A DNA stretch of 8,877 nt from an uncultured Verrucomicrobiota bacterium (GTDB taxonomy: Bacteria; Verrucomicrobiota; Verrucomicrobiia; Limisphaerales; UBA9464): the NCBI GenBank assembly GCA_903864375.1, contig CAIPFS010000552.1:1-8877 (forward strand), written 5' to 3'. The translations under genes were made by a program, and so were the position numbers. Shown here piece after piece: positions 8,004 through 8,877 of the stretch (positions within the stretch are counted from its first letter, which is position 1; each line of letters starts with the position of its first letter). The notes under the pieces are model-generated. The model saw only the letters and a list, made by a program, of their open reading frames with translations, did no database searches and was not told the origin of the DNA.

Positions 8004-8743
8004 GGGAGAAAGGTTTGATACTGAGTGACGCCATTGACGAATACGGGGCGAAAGGAGACACCGTTGAATTGGAATGCGGGTCCGCCCGCCACGGAGACCA
8101 GCGCCGCCCCCGGGGGAAGTTCGGGCACCGTCACTCCGATCGGGGCAGGTGCAATGACATACCGGTCACCCTGCGCCAGGTAGAAGGCACCGGCCGCGTA
8201 GTAGTAAATCAATCCACCCGCCTCGATCTGAACAAATCCGCCGGGAAGCGTGGGAATTCCCAGTCCGATGGGCGGGTAGATTTCCTCATAACCGTCGGCC
8301 GCCGGCTGGAAATAGATGCCATCATCATAATAGTAAGGATTTCCATTCCAATACACCTGAACATATCCCCCCCTCAATTCACCGAGGTGACGTCCGTAGA
8401 CAAAACCGTGCCAGTAGCGGGTGCGTCCGAAATCGACATCCACGTCCCGGTGAACAAAACCATGGGCCTCCCACCCACTGCCGTGATGTTCATCCACCCG
8501 CCGTTCGACGGTGTGTGTCTCCGAATGACGCACGGTGCCGTGATACGGTCGATCCACCGTCACCGGCCGCCGGGCCTGGGGTGCCCGGGGAGGGGTGGAT
8601 CGGGGACCGGGATTGGAATGTCCGACGGGTTGACCGCGGTGTTCCGGCCCTCCCCGCCCGCCCAGGGATGAGGTGTCCCCGGCTGCCAGACAAAAAACCA
8701 AGGCGGCGATGCCCGCCGCCAGAAGCATCTGGAAGGCGTTCAC
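8000..8743 (-). CDS. Predicted exported DUF6515-type repeat protein
   Basis: This is a 247-residue protein of unknown function. From GTG 8743 it has a short N-terminus, a hydrophobic segment (about 6-22, LLAAGIAALVFCLAAG) that may be a signal peptide but lacks the usual N-terminal basic residues, then a Gly/Pro/Arg-rich region (23-65). A His-rich stretch (66-120) follows with nine His. Residues 135-247 hold Tyr-rich repeats (NPYYYDDGIYF, LIYYYAAGAFYL, PAFQFNGVSF) and the PIG-LP-GG pattern that I associate with DUF6515. Cys18 is not in a good lipobox, so a lipoprotein is unlikely. GTG 8743 is chosen because its GTGA overlaps the upstream stop; ATG 8728 (242 residues) is the alternative. The longer open frame running to the right edge is rejected because its upstream codons have poor GC at third positions. 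It is coupled to glgP by ATGA. A surface or periplasmic location is inferred. Confidence 0.8.
   Translation of the reverse strand: MNAFQMLLAAGIAALVFCLAAGDTSSLGGRGGPEHRGQPVGHSNPGPRSTPPRAPQARRPVTVDRPYHGTVRHSETHTVERRVDEHHGSGWEAHGFVHRDVDVDFGRTRYWHGFVYGRHLGELRGGYVQVYWNGNPYYYDDGIYFQPAADGYEEIYPPIGLGIPTLPGGFVQIEAGGLIYYYAAGAFYLAQGDRYVIAPAPIGVTVPELPPGAALVSVAGGPAFQFNGVSFRPVFVNGVTQYQTFLP
8003..8341 (-). repeat. Tandem 43/44-residue repeats coded in the DUF6515-type gene
   Basis: Two adjacent units and one shortened unit are visible at protein level. Unit 1 is residues 135-177 (bases 8213-8341), unit 2 is 178-221 (8081-8212) and the partial unit 3 is 222-247 (8003-8080). Each begins with an aromatic-G-aromatic block (YYYDDGIYF, YYYAAGAFY, FQFNGVSF). 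Units 1 and 2 continue with PPIGLGIPTLPGG and APIGVTVPELPPG and close with a hydrophobic strand ending in GG. The nucleotide copies are not close, so the duplication is old. Confidence 0.7.
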
Positions 8744-8877
8744 GGCTTGTTGGGAATGCTGTTGGATTCCAGGCTCCGGCTTTGGCTCCGGATTTCGGCC
8801 ACCGGGATTTTGGTGATGCCCTGGGTGGGCTCGAAGACGAAAAGGACGTCGGGTGGGAGTTTGGAAAAGTCCCAACC
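8740..8877 (-). CDS. C-terminal 45 residues of an unrecognised protein (cut by right window edge)
   Basis: An open frame enters from the right edge and stops with TGA at 8742-8740. It reads GWDFSKLPPDVLFVFEPTQ, then GITKIPVAEIRSQSRSLESN, then SIPNKP. Third codon positions are strongly G/C here, whereas the alternative frame (an upstream extension of the DUF6515-type gene) has many A/T third positions, so this frame is the likely coding one. The alternating hydrophobic residues followed by a polar, Ser-rich tail look like the end of a folded protein. I cannot assign a family. The stop overlaps the GTG start of the next gene as GTGA, which places it in the same transcription unit. Confidence 0.6.
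   Translation of the reverse strand, partial: GWDFSKLPPDVLFVFEPTQGITKIPVAEIRSQSRSLESNSIPNKP

Noticed and set aside
7901..8671. 256-codon open frame on the plus strand
   Set aside because: Covers the antisense of the DUF6515-type gene and the glgP start. The minus-strand gene is better supported by its repeats and overlapping junctions.
8744..8875. N-terminal extension of the DUF6515-type protein from TTG 8875
   Set aside because: The extension is Pro/Gln/Arg-rich with A/T-rich third positions, would bury the hydrophobic segment about 50 residues in, and competes with a better coding frame.

Overview
The window is about 99% coding, and every gene I can support lies on the minus strand, so transcription runs from the right edge to the left. 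In that order the genes are: the C-terminal tail of an unrecognised protein (cut by the right edge); a small predicted exported protein of the DUF6515 type; an alpha-glucan (glycogen) phosphorylase; a HlyD-type membrane fusion protein (YhiI-like); a double-ATPase/permease ABC protein (RbbA-like); a stand-alone ABC-2 permease (YhhJ-like); and the first 114 residues of a phosphoketolase (cut by the left edge).

The genes are packed like an operon. There are three 4-base stop/start overlaps (8740-8743, 8000-8003, 4246-4249) and one junction with only 2 bases between stop and start (1485-1486). The only real gaps are 59 bases (5383-5441) and 17 bases (343-359). No stretch longer than 59 bases lacks a gene. 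I see no promoter, factor-independent terminator, tRNA, rRNA, CRISPR array or mobile element; the promoter is probably beyond the right edge.

The central three genes form a complete tripartite exporter. They have the same gene order and nearly the same protein lengths as Escherichia coli yhiI-rbbA-yhhJ (compared from memory). Around them sit two carbon-metabolism enzymes. Glycogen phosphorylase releases glucose 1-phosphate from storage glucan. Phosphoketolase makes acetyl phosphate from xylulose 5-phosphate or fructose 6-phosphate. Together they suggest a route from glycogen to acetyl phosphate, co-expressed with an envelope exporter and an exported repeat protein. That link rests on gene order only.

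The organism is a GC-rich (roughly 60% by eye) Gram-negative bacterium: a HlyD adaptor implies a periplasm. Weak or absent Shine-Dalgarno sequences at several starts, the DUF6515 protein and the DUF3417-containing phosphorylase would fit Verrucomicrobiota or a similar lineage. No marker gene in the window fixes the phylum.
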